Shown here in pieces: positions 6,822 to 16,084 of a stretch of DNA of 42,042 nucleotides. The position numbers were made by a program, and so were the translations under genes. Numbering within the stretch: position 1 is the first letter of the stretch; every line of letters begins with the position of its first letter. Where the stretch lies: contig JAUWSQ010000021.1 in the NCBI GenBank assembly GCA_030609965.1, positions 1-42,042 of the forward strand. The letters run 5' to 3'. The notes below the pieces were generated by a model. It was given only the letters and a program-made list of their open reading frames with translations. It searched no databases and had not been told where the DNA came from. Source of the DNA: Candidatus Fermentibacterota bacterium. Lineage in GTDB: Bacteria > Fermentibacterota > Fermentibacteria > Fermentibacterales > JCC-6.

Positions 6822-8024
6822 ATGACAACTCCAGGTATAAGCAGAAGAGGCGATCAGATTCAGGAATCTCCTATCCGCAAACTGGCTCCTATGGCGATGG
6901 ATGCGGTCAAGAGGGGTATAAGTATACACCACCTGAACATAGGCCAGCCTGATATTCCCACTCCAATTGAATTCTGGGATGCCGTTAAATGTAATATGAA
7001 CACTGTACTTGCTTACGGTCCAAGCATAGGCATTCCTGCGCTCAGGGAATCCATATGCGGCTATTACTCCAGATCGGGTATATCCATTGACCCGGATCAG
7101 GTGATGATCACCACAGGTGGTTCAGAGGCAGTTATTTTCTCTATGATGGCAACCTGTGATCCGGGTGATGAAATAATATGTTTCGAGCCTTTCTATGCGA
7201 ATTACAATGGTTTCGCTACTCTATCAGATGTTAAACTCGTACCGATTACATCTTCAGCGGAGAACGGTTTTCATCTTCCACCGAACGAAGAGATAACTTC
7301 CAGAATAACCGACAGGACCAGAGCAATACTGATCTGCAATCCAAATAACCCCACAGGCACAATACTTACAAATGAGGAAATAGCGGACCTTGCCGATATA
7401 GTATCCCGCTATAACATCTATCTTCTTGCAGATGAAGTGTACAGGGATTTTGCCTTCGATGGAAGGGAACACTCGTCCATTCTGGAATTCCCGGAGATCG
7501 CTGACAGAGCTGTCGTCATGGATTCGATTTCCAAGAGGTTCAGCTCATGCGGGGCAAGGCTTGGTAACATTGTAACCCGCAGCAAATCGCTCATGACAGC
7601 ATTCGTGAAATTCGGTCAGGCGAGACTCTGCCCTCCTACTCTTTCCCAGTACGGAGCCACTGAGATGTACAGAACCATGACAGATGAGTATTTCAGATCA
7701 ATAGTATCAATGTATCAGAACAGGCGGGACATACTCATGCAGGAGCTGCACGGTCGGGAAGGGATCTTCTTCCTTAAGCCTGAAGGGGCTTTCTATGCAA
7801 CCATAAAGATACCTGTTGAAAACACCGATGACTTCGCCGCATGGATGCTTACGGATTTCTCCATTGACGGATGGACTACAATGATTGCTCCGGCTGAAGG
7901 ATTCTACGCGACTCCGGGGCTGGGTCTTGATGAGATAAGGATTGCTTACGTCCTTGAAGAGAACAAGATGAGGTCTGCTCTCGAGATCCTCAAGGCCGGT
8001 TTGCAGGAATACCAGACCCTTTGA
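6822..8024 (+). CDS. PLP-dependent class I/II aminotransferase (AspC-like)
   Basis: The 400-residue protein is a full-length fold-type I aminotransferase. NIGQPDIPTP (about 39-48) is the N-terminal substrate loop. NPNNPTG (173-179), ADEVY (203-207) and SISKRFSSCGARLG contribute the PLP ligands, with Lys238 as the internal aldimine lysine and Arg246 at the phosphate. A distal EIRIAY arginine would bind the substrate carboxylate. Aspartate or another acidic/aromatic amino acid is the likely substrate; motifs do not settle it. It is the only clear plus-strand gene in the window. The ATG has AAAGGA about 9 bases upstream. It ends 29 bases from the convergent NusG-domain-II gene, with no hairpin between them. 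Confidence 0.92.
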   Translation: MTTPGISRRGDQIQESPIRKLAPMAMDAVKRGISIHHLNIGQPDIPTPIEFWDAVKCNMNTVLAYGPSIGIPALRESICGYYSRSGISIDPDQVMITTGGSEAVIFSMMATCDPGDEIICFEPFYANYNGFATLSDVKLVPITSSAENGFHLPPNEEITSRITDRTRAILICNPNNPTGTILTNEEIADLADIVSRYNIYLLADEVYRDFAFDGREHSSILEFPEIADRAVVMDSISKRFSSCGARLGNIVTRSKSLMTAFVKFGQARLCPPTLSQYGATEMYRTMTDEYFRSIVSMYQNRRDILMQELHGREGIFFLKPEGAFYATIKIPVENTDDFAAWMLTDFSIDGWTTMIAPAEGFYATPGLGLDEIRIAYVLEENKMRSALEILKAGLQEYQTL

Positions 8025-8053
8025 TACCACAGGTGCTGCAAGTTAAGTCCGGG

Positions 8054-8437
8054 CTAATAGGATACAGCGTCGGGTGAAAGACTGTCGTCTTCACCTGCTA
8101 ATACTATGAAAACACCCGATGGAACGCATACGGCCAGATCGCCCGGCTTGCTAAGCCAGTTTTGCCTGACGCAATCCTGACCGGGGCATGGGGAGCGTGC
8201 TATTCTTGCCATTTCGTTCTCGATATTTATTTCCAGCTCACCGAGATTTCCCATAACGGTGAAAACCGAATCGACTCCCAGCTCGTACTGGAGGATACCT
8301 TCACCGGTATGAACCTCCAGCCGGTATTCGGTTGTACCCTCCCCTCCTCCGCGAAAGCTCTGCAGAAGAATGAATAGAACAACCGGTATGGCAAGATCAT
8401 TGAGACGGAAATAGGGGTATTTCTTATCCGATTTCAT
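8054..8437 (-). CDS. NusG domain II (DUF1312-like) membrane-anchored protein
   Basis: From the ATG at 8437 the 127-residue protein has one membrane helix (about 12-25) and then a NusG domain II. The diagnostic segment SPCPGQDCV, followed by NWLSKPGD and an AVCVPSGVFIVL strand, matches stand-alone members of this family. In many genomes such proteins sit beside ApbE and RnfG/NqrC-type flavoproteins, and an ApbE gene is two genes upstream here. Function is unproven; the two cysteines (CPGQDC) might be redox-active or bind metal. The start overlaps the radical SAM gene by 14 bases, and no strong ribosome binding site is visible, so translation is probably coupled. Confidence 0.8.
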   Translation of the reverse strand: MKSDKKYPYFRLNDLAIPVVLFILLQSFRGGGEGTTEYRLEVHTGEGILQYELGVDSVFTVMGNLGELEINIENEMARIARSPCPGQDCVRQNWLSKPGDLAVCVPSGVFIVLAGEDDSLSPDAVSY

Positions 8438-9443
8438 GGACAATATTCAATACATGGCCGCAGGAAGCGCATTTACCATTAAGCATACCGTCTGTATTCA
8501 CTCTCCATTCCGATCTATTTATGCAAACAGCGCCGCAGGAAGGGCAGAGTGTATCGGATTTTTCATTTAAAACGTTACCTATGTATACGTGATGGAGTTT
8601 GTTTGAGAATACATCTCTGGCTCTCAGCAATGTCTCGATTTGAGTAGGCTTCTGCTTTAGCTTAAACCTTGGGAAGTATCTGGATATGTGAAGAACGGTA
8701 TCTTTCCCGCATTCGCCGGAAATCCATTGCGCCATCTCCCTCCATTCCGCTGGATCATCGTTCTCTTCCGGAATTATCAGGAATGTGATCTCGATATGGC
8801 ATGATGACGAAGCAAGTGTTTTGATCGTCTGAAGTACAGTACCCCTGTTTCCGCCGCAGTGCCTTCTATAGAAGTCATCTGACCATGATTTGAGGTCTAC
8901 ATTCCAGGCGTCTGTGATCTCGATGAGCTTCAGGAGAGGATCCATATTGATCTCGCCATTTGAAACCATTACTATGGCCCCCCCTTTCTCACGTACAAGG
9001 GGAGCAGAATCGGCTATGTATTCGTACCAGATTGTTGGCTCTGTATATGTAAAAGCGATACCTCTGCTGTTTCCTGCCATTGACATTTCAGCTAAGTCGC
9101 CAGGCGAGACGAACCTTGTAGGAACGTTTCTGTTCTGGGATATTGACCAGTTCTGGCAGAAATCGCATGTGAGATTGCATCCCGCCGGGCCTGTGGAAAG
9201 AATTTCCGAACCAGGAAGGAAGTGATAAAGGGGTTTCTTCTCTATGGGGTCAACTACCAGTGAGACGCATTCTCCGTAGCCGGGAAGATAGGGTTTACCG
9301 TCTTTGAGGCCTCTGACCCTGCAGTGCCCGAGGTCTGATGAGTTTATATCAAAAGAACAGCCGCGGGGACAGAGAAGACATTTCCATCTGTTTTCAATCT
9401 TTTCGAACCATTCAGGATGTCTCAAATGCTGCCCCTTCTCCAT
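8424..9443 (-). CDS. AmmeMemoRadiSam-type radical SAM enzyme (PflA-like)
   Basis: The 339-residue protein opens with a cysteine-rich segment (CLLCPRGCSF, near 22-31) and has the radical SAM cluster motif C89-NLT-C93-DF-C96, followed by QNWSISQ. The C-terminus carries two further Cys pairs (CPSCG and CASCG) that look like a rubredoxin/zinc-ribbon. This architecture is that of the AmrS-like enzyme of the so-called AmmeMemoRadiSam system; AMMECR1 and Memo partners are not present in this window. Reaction unknown. The gene overlaps apbE upstream by 22 bases and the NusG-domain-II gene downstream, so all three are co-translated. The ATG has AGAGG 7 bases upstream. Confidence 0.88.
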   Translation of the reverse strand: MEKGQHLRHPEWFEKIENRWKCLLCPRGCSFDINSSDLGHCRVRGLKDGKPYLPGYGECVSLVVDPIEKKPLYHFLPGSEILSTGPAGCNLTCDFCQNWSISQNRNVPTRFVSPGDLAEMSMAGNSRGIAFTYTEPTIWYEYIADSAPLVREKGGAIVMVSNGEINMDPLLKLIEITDAWNVDLKSWSDDFYRRHCGGNRGTVLQTIKTLASSSCHIEITFLIIPEENDDPAEWREMAQWISGECGKDTVLHISRYFPRFKLKQKPTQIETLLRARDVFSNKLHHVYIGNVLNEKSDTLCPSCGAVCINRSEWRVNTDGMLNGKCASCGHVLNIVHEIG

Positions 9444-10429
9444 TCGGTTACCTCTCCGTTCTCATCTTCGGACACTACAATGATAAGACTGAATAGAGAA
9501 TCAGGTAAATTTTCAGCGGTGTCTCTGCCGCCTACAGATACTGCAGTTGCAAGAGCATCACCGAAAGCCGCGTTCCCGCATATCACCGTCACAGAGGCTA
9601 CTCCAGTCTCCGGATATCCTGTCCTTGGATCCAGAATATGGCAGAAACGGAGCCCGTTTTCGAAGAAATAGTTCTCGTAATCCCCTGAAGTAGCAACAGC
9701 CCCGTTTTCTATCTCTATCATCTCCATGATATTGTCACCCCTTGGGTTCCGCACCGCAAGCCTCCAGAGCCTGCCAGTTGCAGTATCACCTCCGCAGCGT
9801 ATCTCACCACCTATCTCGACAAGAGCAGCACTGGCTCCCATCTCCCGGGCAAGTGTGTAAATCCTGTCAGCGGAGTACCCCTTCGCTATGGCTCCGAAGT
9901 CAAGGAGAGTGCCGCTGCTAAGAAATAGAGTATCACCGGTTATCCTGACATTCGAAAGGCCTGACCGGGCAAGTGCACTGTCTATGTCTGCACTATCGGG
10001 AAGGTGTGGATCGGACGGGAACCCCCATGTGTTCACCAGCGCACCCATCGCGGGATCGAAAAGAGAATCGGTAATTGAAGATATGAACATGGAGTTATCC
10101 AGCAGGTAAATGAGATCTGATGACAGTTCAGGTATCAGAGCATATCCCCGCATGTTAAGGTTAGATAGCTCTCCGTTACCATAGACGCCCAGCTCGTTGT
10201 CCAGGTACCTTGCAAGAGAATCCATAGAAGACAGAATCAAGCCGGCAGTTTCACTTTCCGCTATTACAATGTAGGTGGCGAAGGTGCCAAGGACGGGAGT
10301 TCTATTCTTCATCTCCAGCAGCCCGGCATTGTTTGCAAGGAACACTCGTATAACCAGAGCAAAGACAAGACTTCCTATCAGGAACATCAGAAGATAGGAG
10401 GAATTGATTTTTTTCCGGACGGGTCTCAC
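9422..10429 (-). CDS. apbE: FAD:protein FMN transferase ApbE
   Basis: The 335-residue protein has an N-terminal membrane helix (about 12-31), so it is anchored facing the periplasm. The ApbE signatures are all present: DFGAIAKGY (177-185), VEIGGE (204-209), HILDPRTGYP (264-273) and the metal-site DALATA (291-296). ApbE covalently attaches FMN from FAD to a threonine of target proteins such as RnfG or NqrC; no obvious target lies in the window. The start is GTG at 10429 in a 4-base GTGA overlap with the upstream membrane-protein gene. No lipobox cysteine was seen, unlike many ApbE lipoproteins. Confidence 0.93.
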   Translation of the reverse strand: MRPVRKKINSSYLLMFLIGSLVFALVIRVFLANNAGLLEMKNRTPVLGTFATYIVIAESETAGLILSSMDSLARYLDNELGVYGNGELSNLNMRGYALIPELSSDLIYLLDNSMFISSITDSLFDPAMGALVNTWGFPSDPHLPDSADIDSALARSGLSNVRITGDTLFLSSGTLLDFGAIAKGYSADRIYTLAREMGASAALVEIGGEIRCGGDTATGRLWRLAVRNPRGDNIMEMIEIENGAVATSGDYENYFFENGLRFCHILDPRTGYPETGVASVTVICGNAAFGDALATAVSVGGRDTAENLPDSLFSLIIVVSEDENGEVTEWRRGSI

Positions 10430-10743
10430 CTGGCTTCCGGACCCTGCTCCTCATTTATGATATCATGATGGTATCTGCAGTATTGGGATCCCGGTATTGA
10501 GGGTCTCCCGCATTGGATACACTTCACTGTTTCCCCGGCTTTCCGTCTTTTTTCTTCCTGTGAAGCGCCAATTCCTGTAATCAGCATTATAATGAGGACC
10601 ACACCGGATAACGGCGCCAGATATACTGCAATACCGGCAAGCCCCCAGGTAAGAGACACTCCTTTTCCTAAAAGAAATCCCAGAGTCCAGATAAGGATAC
10701 TGGAAAATAGGCACACTTTCAAGATATATCTGAATTTTCTCAT
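10426..10743 (-). CDS. Two-helix membrane protein with C-terminal Cys/His knuckle
   Basis: I do not recognise this 105-residue protein. It has two membrane helices (about 8-26 and 38-59) joined by a short loop, then a basic linker. The cytoplasmic-looking tail carries C75-x2-C78-x10-C89-x2-H92-H93, a likely zinc knuckle. It overlaps apbE by 4 bases (GTGA), so the pair is translationally coupled. That places it in the ApbE / radical SAM / NusG-domain-II group, perhaps as a membrane partner. ATG 10743 has GGAG 8 bases upstream. Confidence 0.7.
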   Translation of the reverse strand: MRKFRYILKVCLFSSILIWTLGFLLGKGVSLTWGLAGIAVYLAPLSGVVLIIMLITGIGASQEEKRRKAGETVKCIQCGRPSIPGSQYCRYHHDIINEEQGPEAR

Positions 10744-10760
10744 TTGACTGTCTCCTTCCC

Positions 10761-11546
10761 TCAGAACAGGTCAATAAAACTGATGAAATGATTAACACCC
10801 AGTACAGCGATGCCTGTTTCATCTTCTCCGGTGGCTATCAGAGCTATTCCACCCGCCTCGACGATGATATTCAGCCATCCTATCCCCCTGCCTGCTGATA
10901 ACTGTCCCCATCCTGGCAGAAGCAGTGATTTCCAGGGCTGGGTTGAGCGTTCAGCGTTTGTATCTTCAGTATCAGGTGGGATGATGTCTCCTTCTATACT
11001 CCACTGTGGAACAAGTGGTCTTCGCATCTGCGTCGGGAAGACTGCTGTTCCCACTTCGAACTCTCTCAGTTCAGCATTCTGCCAGAAGATCTCATGGCTC
11101 AGGGTTCCGTTCAATACGCTGTCCATACTTGCCATACTACATCTTATACTTATCCAGCTGAGGTCACTGGTATCAACAACATCAAGGGCAAGATCGGTAA
11201 TTCCCATCCCGGGGAATCGATCCATGCAGTCAGAAATAACGGAGAATATGCGGTTAACCGTGAAAACAGGTATCTGCGCCGTATATTCGACAAGCCCCGA
11301 GAACCTCACATAGTTCGGTGATGATGAATCCGGGTAGACAGCATGTGAGCCATCCATCATCATTCCTGCTCTTGTAGTGAGTTCGAGTTGTGTATGCCCT
11401 GATTCAGGTACACCCGAGTTGATTTTAATCCGGATAATACTGATGAAGGGTTCGCCTCCAACCAGTTCCTGCACAACCGCGAATTCAAAGGGAGTCTGGG
11501 CCGAAGCAAAAGATACAAGTATCAGTATTGCAAGAAAGAAACGCAT
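10761..11546 (-). CDS. Exported protein with DUF5683-like C-terminal membrane region
   Basis: The 261-residue protein starts with a clear signal peptide (MRFFLAILILVSFASA). A beta-rich periplasmic part of about 170 residues follows. The last 60 residues begin PWKSLLLPGWGQLSAGRG, the Pro-Gly-x-Gly-Gln motif that heads DUF5683-type membrane regions in Bacteroidetes-like proteins, and continue into one or two hydrophobic segments. Function is unknown; a periplasmic sensor or assembly role is possible but unsupported. The ATG at 11546 has GGAGAG 7-8 bases upstream. It lies 16 bases after the dipeptidase gene and 17 bases before the next gene, so it belongs to a common transcript. Confidence 0.7.
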   Translation of the reverse strand: MRFFLAILILVSFASAQTPFEFAVVQELVGGEPFISIIRIKINSGVPESGHTQLELTTRAGMMMDGSHAVYPDSSSPNYVRFSGLVEYTAQIPVFTVNRIFSVISDCMDRFPGMGITDLALDVVDTSDLSWISIRCSMASMDSVLNGTLSHEIFWQNAELREFEVGTAVFPTQMRRPLVPQWSIEGDIIPPDTEDTNAERSTQPWKSLLLPGWGQLSAGRGIGWLNIIVEAGGIALIATGEDETGIAVLGVNHFISFIDLF

Positions 11547-11562
11547 TTATCCGCTCTCCATT

Positions 11563-12411
11563 TCAATTATTGAGAAATACTCTTCTCCAGTTATTTCCCG
11601 CCACTGAAGCAATATCATCGCTGCTCCAGCCGCGTTTATCAAGAAGTTCCAGAATATCGGGCCAGCTGGTGCAGTCCTTCATGCCTTCAGGCAGATTCCT
11701 GACACCATCGAAATCGCTGCCGAAACCTGCATTGTTGATACCCGTCAGTTCAACCAGGTGCTCAAGGTGGTCGGCGATAGTATCGAGAGAAGCATTGCCG
11801 CCCAGGAAATCGGGTACGAAGGTAATTCCCACTACCCCTCCGGAAGAGGCAATCTCCTTTATGTCCTCATCGGGGAGATTCCTTGGGAATTCATGAACTG
11901 CCCTGCAGTTGCAGTGAGTAGCCACCGTCCTGAGCCCGAGCATAAGAAGATCTTTTCTGGAGCGATCACAGAGGTGTGATACATCCAGAATGACTCCAGT
12001 TTTATCAAGTTCAGCTGCAAACTGCTTTCCTTTTTCGGTAAGCCCAGTATCAGTTCCTATTCCACCGCCAAGACTGTTCTGCCCATTCCAGGTAAGAGAA
12101 ATAATCGAGAACCTCTGAATGAGCTCATTCATGCGTGGGTGATCAACAAGAGGCTGACATCCCTCAAGCATCAGGTAAAGTTCTATGGTCGAGGAGTGAA
12201 CTATATCTTCGAACATGGACATGCCTCTGATAAAGGCAGTATCAGGTTCCTTTTCTGCTTCCGCGCATATAGCTGTTACCAGTTGAGATACGGAACCTTG
12301 TAGAGCTCTGGGCATATCAAGATGAGTTCTGGAATTCCCTTTTAGATACTCCTGTGGTGAAGTCAACCTCATCAGAGTGTCAACGTGAGCATCGAACACG
12401 GAATATTTCAT
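11563..12411 (-). CDS. Peptidase M19 (membrane dipeptidase/renal dipeptidase family)
   Basis: The 282-residue TIM-barrel hydrolase shows the M19 zinc ligands: H9-x-D11 (DAHVD), Glu83 in MLEG, His146 in LDVSHL and His166 in ATHCNCRA, plus GSDFDG (231-236) near the active site. It is shorter than many relatives (about 310-400 residues) but has all key motifs. It has no signal peptide, so a cytoplasmic role in hydrolysing dipeptides, including D-amino-acid-containing ones, is likely. The ATG overlaps the stop of the upstream 59-residue gene in TGATG, and GAGGAG lies about 9 bases before it. Confidence 0.9.
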   Translation of the reverse strand: MKYSVFDAHVDTLMRLTSPQEYLKGNSRTHLDMPRALQGSVSQLVTAICAEAEKEPDTAFIRGMSMFEDIVHSSTIELYLMLEGCQPLVDHPRMNELIQRFSIISLTWNGQNSLGGGIGTDTGLTEKGKQFAAELDKTGVILDVSHLCDRSRKDLLMLGLRTVATHCNCRAVHEFPRNLPDEDIKEIASSGGVVGITFVPDFLGGNASLDTIADHLEHLVELTGINNAGFGSDFDGVRNLPEGMKDCTSWPDILELLDKRGWSSDDIASVAGNNWRRVFLNN

Positions 12412-12590
12412 CAGGGGCTGCTCTCCTCTGTGCTGCCTGAAGAAAAGAAGATGTCAGTAAAACCCTGTACAAATGTCTCTGCCTTGAACATCAGAAATAA
12501 AATCATCACAAAGAGAAATATGTAAAGGATCAACCGACCCTTACCGGATTTTCTGGGGTGTTTTTCCTGCCAGTAGTCAATAATCGGCAT
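12411..12590 (-). CDS. Small single-pass membrane protein (59 aa)
   Basis: This 59-residue frame is open from ATG 12590 to TGA 12411. It begins MPIIDYWQEKHPRKSGKG and then has one strongly hydrophobic helix (about 20-35, LILYIFLFVMILFLMF) and an acidic, serine-rich tail ending STEESSP. Both ends are tightly coupled: its ATG shares a base with the upstream stop (TAATG), and its stop overlaps the dipeptidase ATG (TGATG). That double overlap and the basic-then-hydrophobic layout argue that it is a real gene. I know no family for it. Confidence 0.65.
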   Translation of the reverse strand: MPIIDYWQEKHPRKSGKGRLILYIFLFVMILFLMFKAETFVQGFTDIFFSSGSTEESSP

Positions 12591-12979
12591 TAATTTCTGC
12601 GACTCATGGGTTTCTCAATCCTGAACTCACGGTGATATGTAGAAAATCCGGGAAATTCAATGGAATCGGCATAGGACACTACGTATACATTGCCTTCAAA
12701 TCCATTACCTGAATGTGTCTGTGATGCTGAAACAGCTGCGGAACACTCATCGGATCGGCGGTATTCTCCCCACTCCTTCAGGAATTCAACTTTCAGTATG
12801 GAGATGGACCCCATACCCTCCACCCTGCAGAATACCTCTTCCAATTCGCTGCTTACTTTAGCGGGTGTAAGCGAAACCACACTGACAAACTTCACCACTA
12901 CACTGATAATCATTACTAGGACAATGAGAAGGAATGTAAAAAGACCACTTTTACCTGAAAACATACCTGACATATCCAC
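12590..12979 (-). CDS. Membrane-anchored protein of unknown function
   Basis: I do not recognise this 129-residue protein. It has one N-terminal membrane helix (about 13-37) and a soluble periplasmic-type domain with beta-strand character and two cysteines, ending in a basic tail (KPMSRRN). The start is probably GTG at 12979, directly after the lptE stop, with AGGA 6 bases upstream; ATG 12973 is an alternative. Position immediately after lptE and before a second tiny membrane protein suggests an envelope role, perhaps in lipopolysaccharide handling. The sequence alone does not show an LptC- or LptA-like fold. Confidence 0.55.
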   Translation of the reverse strand: MDMSGMFSGKSGLFTFLLIVLVMIISVVVKFVSVVSLTPAKVSSELEEVFCRVEGMGSISILKVEFLKEWGEYRRSDECSAAVSASQTHSGNGFEGNVYVVSYADSIEFPGFSTYHREFRIEKPMSRRN

Positions 12980-13519
12980 CTACCATCCTGAAAGGCATCT
13001 TCTGACAATATCTTCTGCGGATTCTTCAAGAAGCCTGTCCCGAGCTTCAATTTCGGATTCGGTATCAGGATCGTAAACCAACCAGGTTGTCACGCTTTCT
13101 GTACCGATGATATCCCTTTCCTGAAGAAGATCCGTAAACGAAATCTCAACTCTGATCTCCAGTTTGTATTCTTCGACCACTTCGGCTGATGTATACGAGT
13201 AAGGGGTTTTGTTGTATTGCGTAACAGTACCCTCAATCTCTGAATCCTGATTTTCAACAGCTACCGCGAGTCTTCCATCCCGCACCATCATCTCAACAAC
13301 CCGTGAGGTTATATCCTGTTCAAGACCGTATTGAGTGACCCTGCTGCGGAAGTTAAGAATCTTGACCGACTGGATGTGTTCCGGAAGACTGCCGCGGAAT
13401 CCGTAACTGCATGACATGCCCGCTGCGATAACAGCAAGCAGGCACAGCAGAATTCTACGGGTGTTCCTATGTACCGGAATGACCGAACCCCCCTTCACCT
13501 CTGGAGGTTTCAGGTACAT
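12980..13519 (-). CDS. lptE: LptE-family LPS assembly lipoprotein
   Basis: From ATG 13519 the protein has 179 residues. A basic and hydrophobic signal region leads to a lipoprotein-type cysteine (about residue 37, context [10 protein letters not shown]). The mature part has the LptE pattern: [18 protein letters not shown], then [30 protein letters not shown] and an [12 protein letters not shown] strand. LptE plugs LptD and helps insert LPS in the outer membrane. The start is uncertain: TTG 13525, ATG 13519 and GTG 13498 all lie inside the dut gene and none has a strong ribosome binding site. The lipobox is weak. The gene overlaps dut by about 50 bases. Confidence 0.75.
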   Translation of the reverse strand: MYLKPPEVKGGSVIPVHRNTRRILLCLLAVIAAGMSCSYGFRGSLPEHIQSVKILNFRSRVTQYGLEQDITSRVVEMMVRDGRLAVAVENQDSEIEGTVTQYNKTPYSYTSAEVVEEYKLEIRVEISFTDLLQERDIIGTESVTTWLVYDPDTESEIEARDRLLEESAEDIVRRCLSGW

Positions 13520-13913
13520 TATCAACCAATCTGAATCTCGGATAGACTACAGGGGCAAGAACAGCCTGGGCTATTCTGTCGCCACGCTGTATCCTGAAGG
13601 GTTTCTCGCCGAGATTAGCCAGAATGATCTTCACTTCTCCTCTATAGTCCGAATCAATAGTTCCCGGGCTGTTCAGCACCGTAATACCGTGTTTCAGGGC
13701 ATTACCGCTTCTGGGGCGAATCTGCCATTCGTAACCCGGGGGTATGGAAACCTTCAGGCCGGTTGGAACTAATTCAGTTGCTCCCGGCCTGACAACAATG
13801 TCGAACTCCACCGCAGCAGTAAGATCAACACCGCTTGAACCGGATGTGGCTCTGGATGGAATGGGAAGATCCGATGCGTGCTCAAGAATTTCAAGCAGTA
13901 CATCAAGCTCCAT
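13467..13913 (-). CDS. dut: dUTP diphosphatase
   Basis: The 148-residue protein has all five motifs of homotrimeric dUTPases: GVDL (28-31), RPRSG (66-70), [10 protein letters not shown] (84-93), GDRIAQ (111-116) and the C-terminal [10 protein letters not shown] arm (138-147) that closes over the active site. It hydrolyses dUTP to dUMP and pyrophosphate, keeping uracil out of DNA and supplying dTMP synthesis. The ATG at 13913 has GGGAAGAG just upstream and lies 22 bases past the pnp stop, at the end of the translation/RNA operon. Its 3' end overlaps the lptE start region. Confidence 0.96.
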   Translation of the reverse strand: MELDVLLEILEHASDLPIPSRATSGSSGVDLTAAVEFDIVVRPGATELVPTGLKVSIPPGYEWQIRPRSGNALKHGITVLNSPGTIDSDYRGEVKIILANLGEKPFRIQRGDRIAQAVLAPVVYPRFRLVDNVPETSRGEGGFGHSGT

Positions 13914-13935
13914 CTCTTCCCATCCTTCTAAGGTT

Positions 13936-16035
13936 CTATTTCTCCGGGTTCTGATCGATACCCTTCATCGTCAGATCAATTTTGCCGTTGCCCTTGATTT
14001 CTGTGACTTTTACACGCACATGCTGGCCGCGCTTTAGAACGTCTTCGACCTTTTCCACACGATCCTTGCTTATCTGGCTTATGTGTACGAGACCATCAGT
14101 TCCAGGCATGATTTCAACAAATGCTCCGAAGTTCATAATATTGGCCACAACTCCGTCGTATATCTGTCCGAGCTTTGGTTTTCCCGTTGAAAGCTCTATC
14201 AGCTCAAGGGTTCGATTCGCAGCTTCGGCGTCATCGGAGAGTACAACTACAGTACCGTCATCATCGATATTGATATCGGCACCAGTTTCTTCAGTAATGG
14301 CCCTGATGTTCTTGCCTCCGGGCCCTATCAGTTTTCCGATCATGTCCTTTTCTATCTGAACTGTATAGACCCTTGGCGCGTATTCACTTAGTTCAGTACG
14401 GTTGGTGCTTATGACGGAATTCATCTCGCCAAGTATGTATTCCCGGTTCTCTTTGCCTCTATTGATGGCTTCACTGAGGATATCAAGGGATATTCCTTCA
14501 ACTTTCAGATCCATCTGTATTGCGGTTATACCCTTTGCAGTTCCGGCAATTTTAAGGTCCATATCACCAAGATGGTCTTCTACTCCGGCAATATCCGACA
14601 GAATAACGTAATCTTTGCCATCGGTTACAAGTCCAAGAGCTATGCCTGCGACAGCATCGGTTATTGGAACTCCAGCATCCATCAGGCTGAGAGAAGCACC
14701 GCATATTGTCGCCTGACTGGATGATCCGTTCGATTCGAGTATATCCGATACTACCCTGACCGTATAATTGAAATCAAGCTTATCATCCGGCATGACCTGT
14801 GAAAGGGCCATCTCGGCAAGATGTCCGTGGCCGATCTCTCTTCGCCCGGGGCCGCGGTCAGGCCTGACCTCTCCGACACTGAAGGAGGGAAAATTGTAAT
14901 GGAGCATGAAGTCCTTCGTGTATTCTCCCATAAGAGCATCTATTCTCTGCTCGTCCCTTGCTCCGCCAAGTGTGACTGCTACGAGAGCCTGGGTTTCACC
15001 TCTTGTAAATAGAGCTGAGCCATGAGGACGCGGTAATACACCGACTTCGCTGGTTATCTTCCTTACATCACCCTCTCCACGTCCATCGGGACGCTGGTGG
15101 TTAAGAAGCTTCTTTCTGGCGACAAGCTTTTCAGCTTCGTTGACAGCTTTTGAAATCATTTTCTTCAGCCTGTCATCGTCAATATCAGGATATTTATCTG
15201 AGAGTTCTTCCAGGGCAGTTTTCTTCGCTGTATCCCCAGCACCTGAAAGGGCGTTCTTGACACCGTTTCCGTATACTTTTTCAAATTCAGGAACAGCGAT
15301 GGAGTTCACAGCTTCCGCGAAGCCGTCGGGAACCTCATAAGCCCTCTCAATCTCACGTTTTTCCCTTCCGACTGCTTCCCTCAATTCCACCTGAAGCTCA
15401 TTGATCAATGCGGCTGCATCGGCAGCCAGCGTTATAGCTTCCATAACTTCGGCTTCTGACAGCTGCGCAGTTGAGCCTTCCAGCATCACCACATCAGTGC
15501 CCTTTACAGCAACTACAAGATCAAGATCGCTTTCAATCTGCTGGTCAACGGTGGGATTGACTATAAACTCGCCGTTCACTCTGCCTATTTTTACAGCAGA
15601 TACTGGACCATCCCATGGAATATCCGATATCATCAGGGATGCAGATGCTCCCAGCATTCCAAGCAGACTTGGATCGTTCTGACTGTCCGAACTGAGAACA
15701 AGGATATAAACCTGTGTTTCTTCCATGTAATCTGAAGGGAAAAGAGGCCGCAGCGGTCTGTCAATAAGCCTCGCGGTAAGTGTTGCGTTTTCCTGGGGTC
15801 TTCCTTCTCTCTTGAAGAAACCTCCGGGGATCTTACCTGCTGCATAAGTTCTTTCGCGGTATTCTATCGTCAGGGGGAAAAATGGTAAGTCTCTCAATCC
15901 TCCTGATGTTGCAGCTACCAGTACAGCTGATCCGCCATAAGTAACGTAGACGGCACCATCGGCCTGTTTCGCCATTCTTCCGGTCTCAATTGTAAGTGTT
16001 CTGCCTGCTATTTCTCTTTTAACAATTTTTATCAT
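13936..16035 (-). CDS. pnp: Polyribonucleotide nucleotidyltransferase (PNPase)
   Basis: The 699-residue protein is full length. Two RNase PH-like domains (about 1-225 and 310-540) flank an alpha-helical linker (about 235-305). A KH domain follows with [15 protein letters not shown], then an S1 domain beginning [19 protein letters not shown]. PNPase is a trimeric 3'-to-5' phosphorolytic exoribonuclease that degrades mRNA, often in the degradosome. It follows rpsO, the standard bacterial order. The 124-base rpsO-pnp gap contains a GC-rich hairpin that could be a processing or autoregulation site. AAGGAAG lies about 11 bases upstream of ATG 16035. Confidence 0.98.
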   Translation of the reverse strand: MIKIVKREIAGRTLTIETGRMAKQADGAVYVTYGGSAVLVAATSGGLRDLPFFPLTIEYRERTYAAGKIPGGFFKREGRPQENATLTARLIDRPLRPLFPSDYMEETQVYILVLSSDSQNDPSLLGMLGASASLMISDIPWDGPVSAVKIGRVNGEFIVNPTVDQQIESDLDLVVAVKGTDVVMLEGSTAQLSEAEVMEAITLAADAAALINELQVELREAVGREKREIERAYEVPDGFAEAVNSIAVPEFEKVYGNGVKNALSGAGDTAKKTALEELSDKYPDIDDDRLKKMISKAVNEAEKLVARKKLLNHQRPDGRGEGDVRKITSEVGVLPRPHGSALFTRGETQALVAVTLGGARDEQRIDALMGEYTKDFMLHYNFPSFSVGEVRPDRGPGRREIGHGHLAEMALSQVMPDDKLDFNYTVRVVSDILESNGSSSQATICGASLSLMDAGVPITDAVAGIALGLVTDGKDYVILSDIAGVEDHLGDMDLKIAGTAKGITAIQMDLKVEGISLDILSEAINRGKENREYILGEMNSVISTNRTELSEYAPRVYTVQIEKDMIGKLIGPGGKNIRAITEETGADINIDDDGTVVVLSDDAEAANRTLELIELSTGKPKLGQIYDGVVANIMNFGAFVEIMPGTDGLVHISQISKDRVEKVEDVLKRGQHVRVKVTEIKGNGKIDLTMKGIDQNPEK

Positions 16036-16067
16036 TTTTCTTATTTCTTCCTTTTTAACTAGTGTGC

Positions 16068-16084
16068 CCCGGCTCTCTGCCGGG
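16068..16084 (-). promoter_or_regulatory. Leader hairpin between rpsO and pnp
   Basis: A 6-bp perfect GC stem (CCCGGC / GCCGGG) with a 5-base loop lies about 33 bases before the pnp start. It has no following U-tract, so it is not an obvious terminator. In Escherichia coli the pnp leader has a stem-loop cut by RNase III that allows autoregulation; a similar role here is only an inference. Confidence 0.4.
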
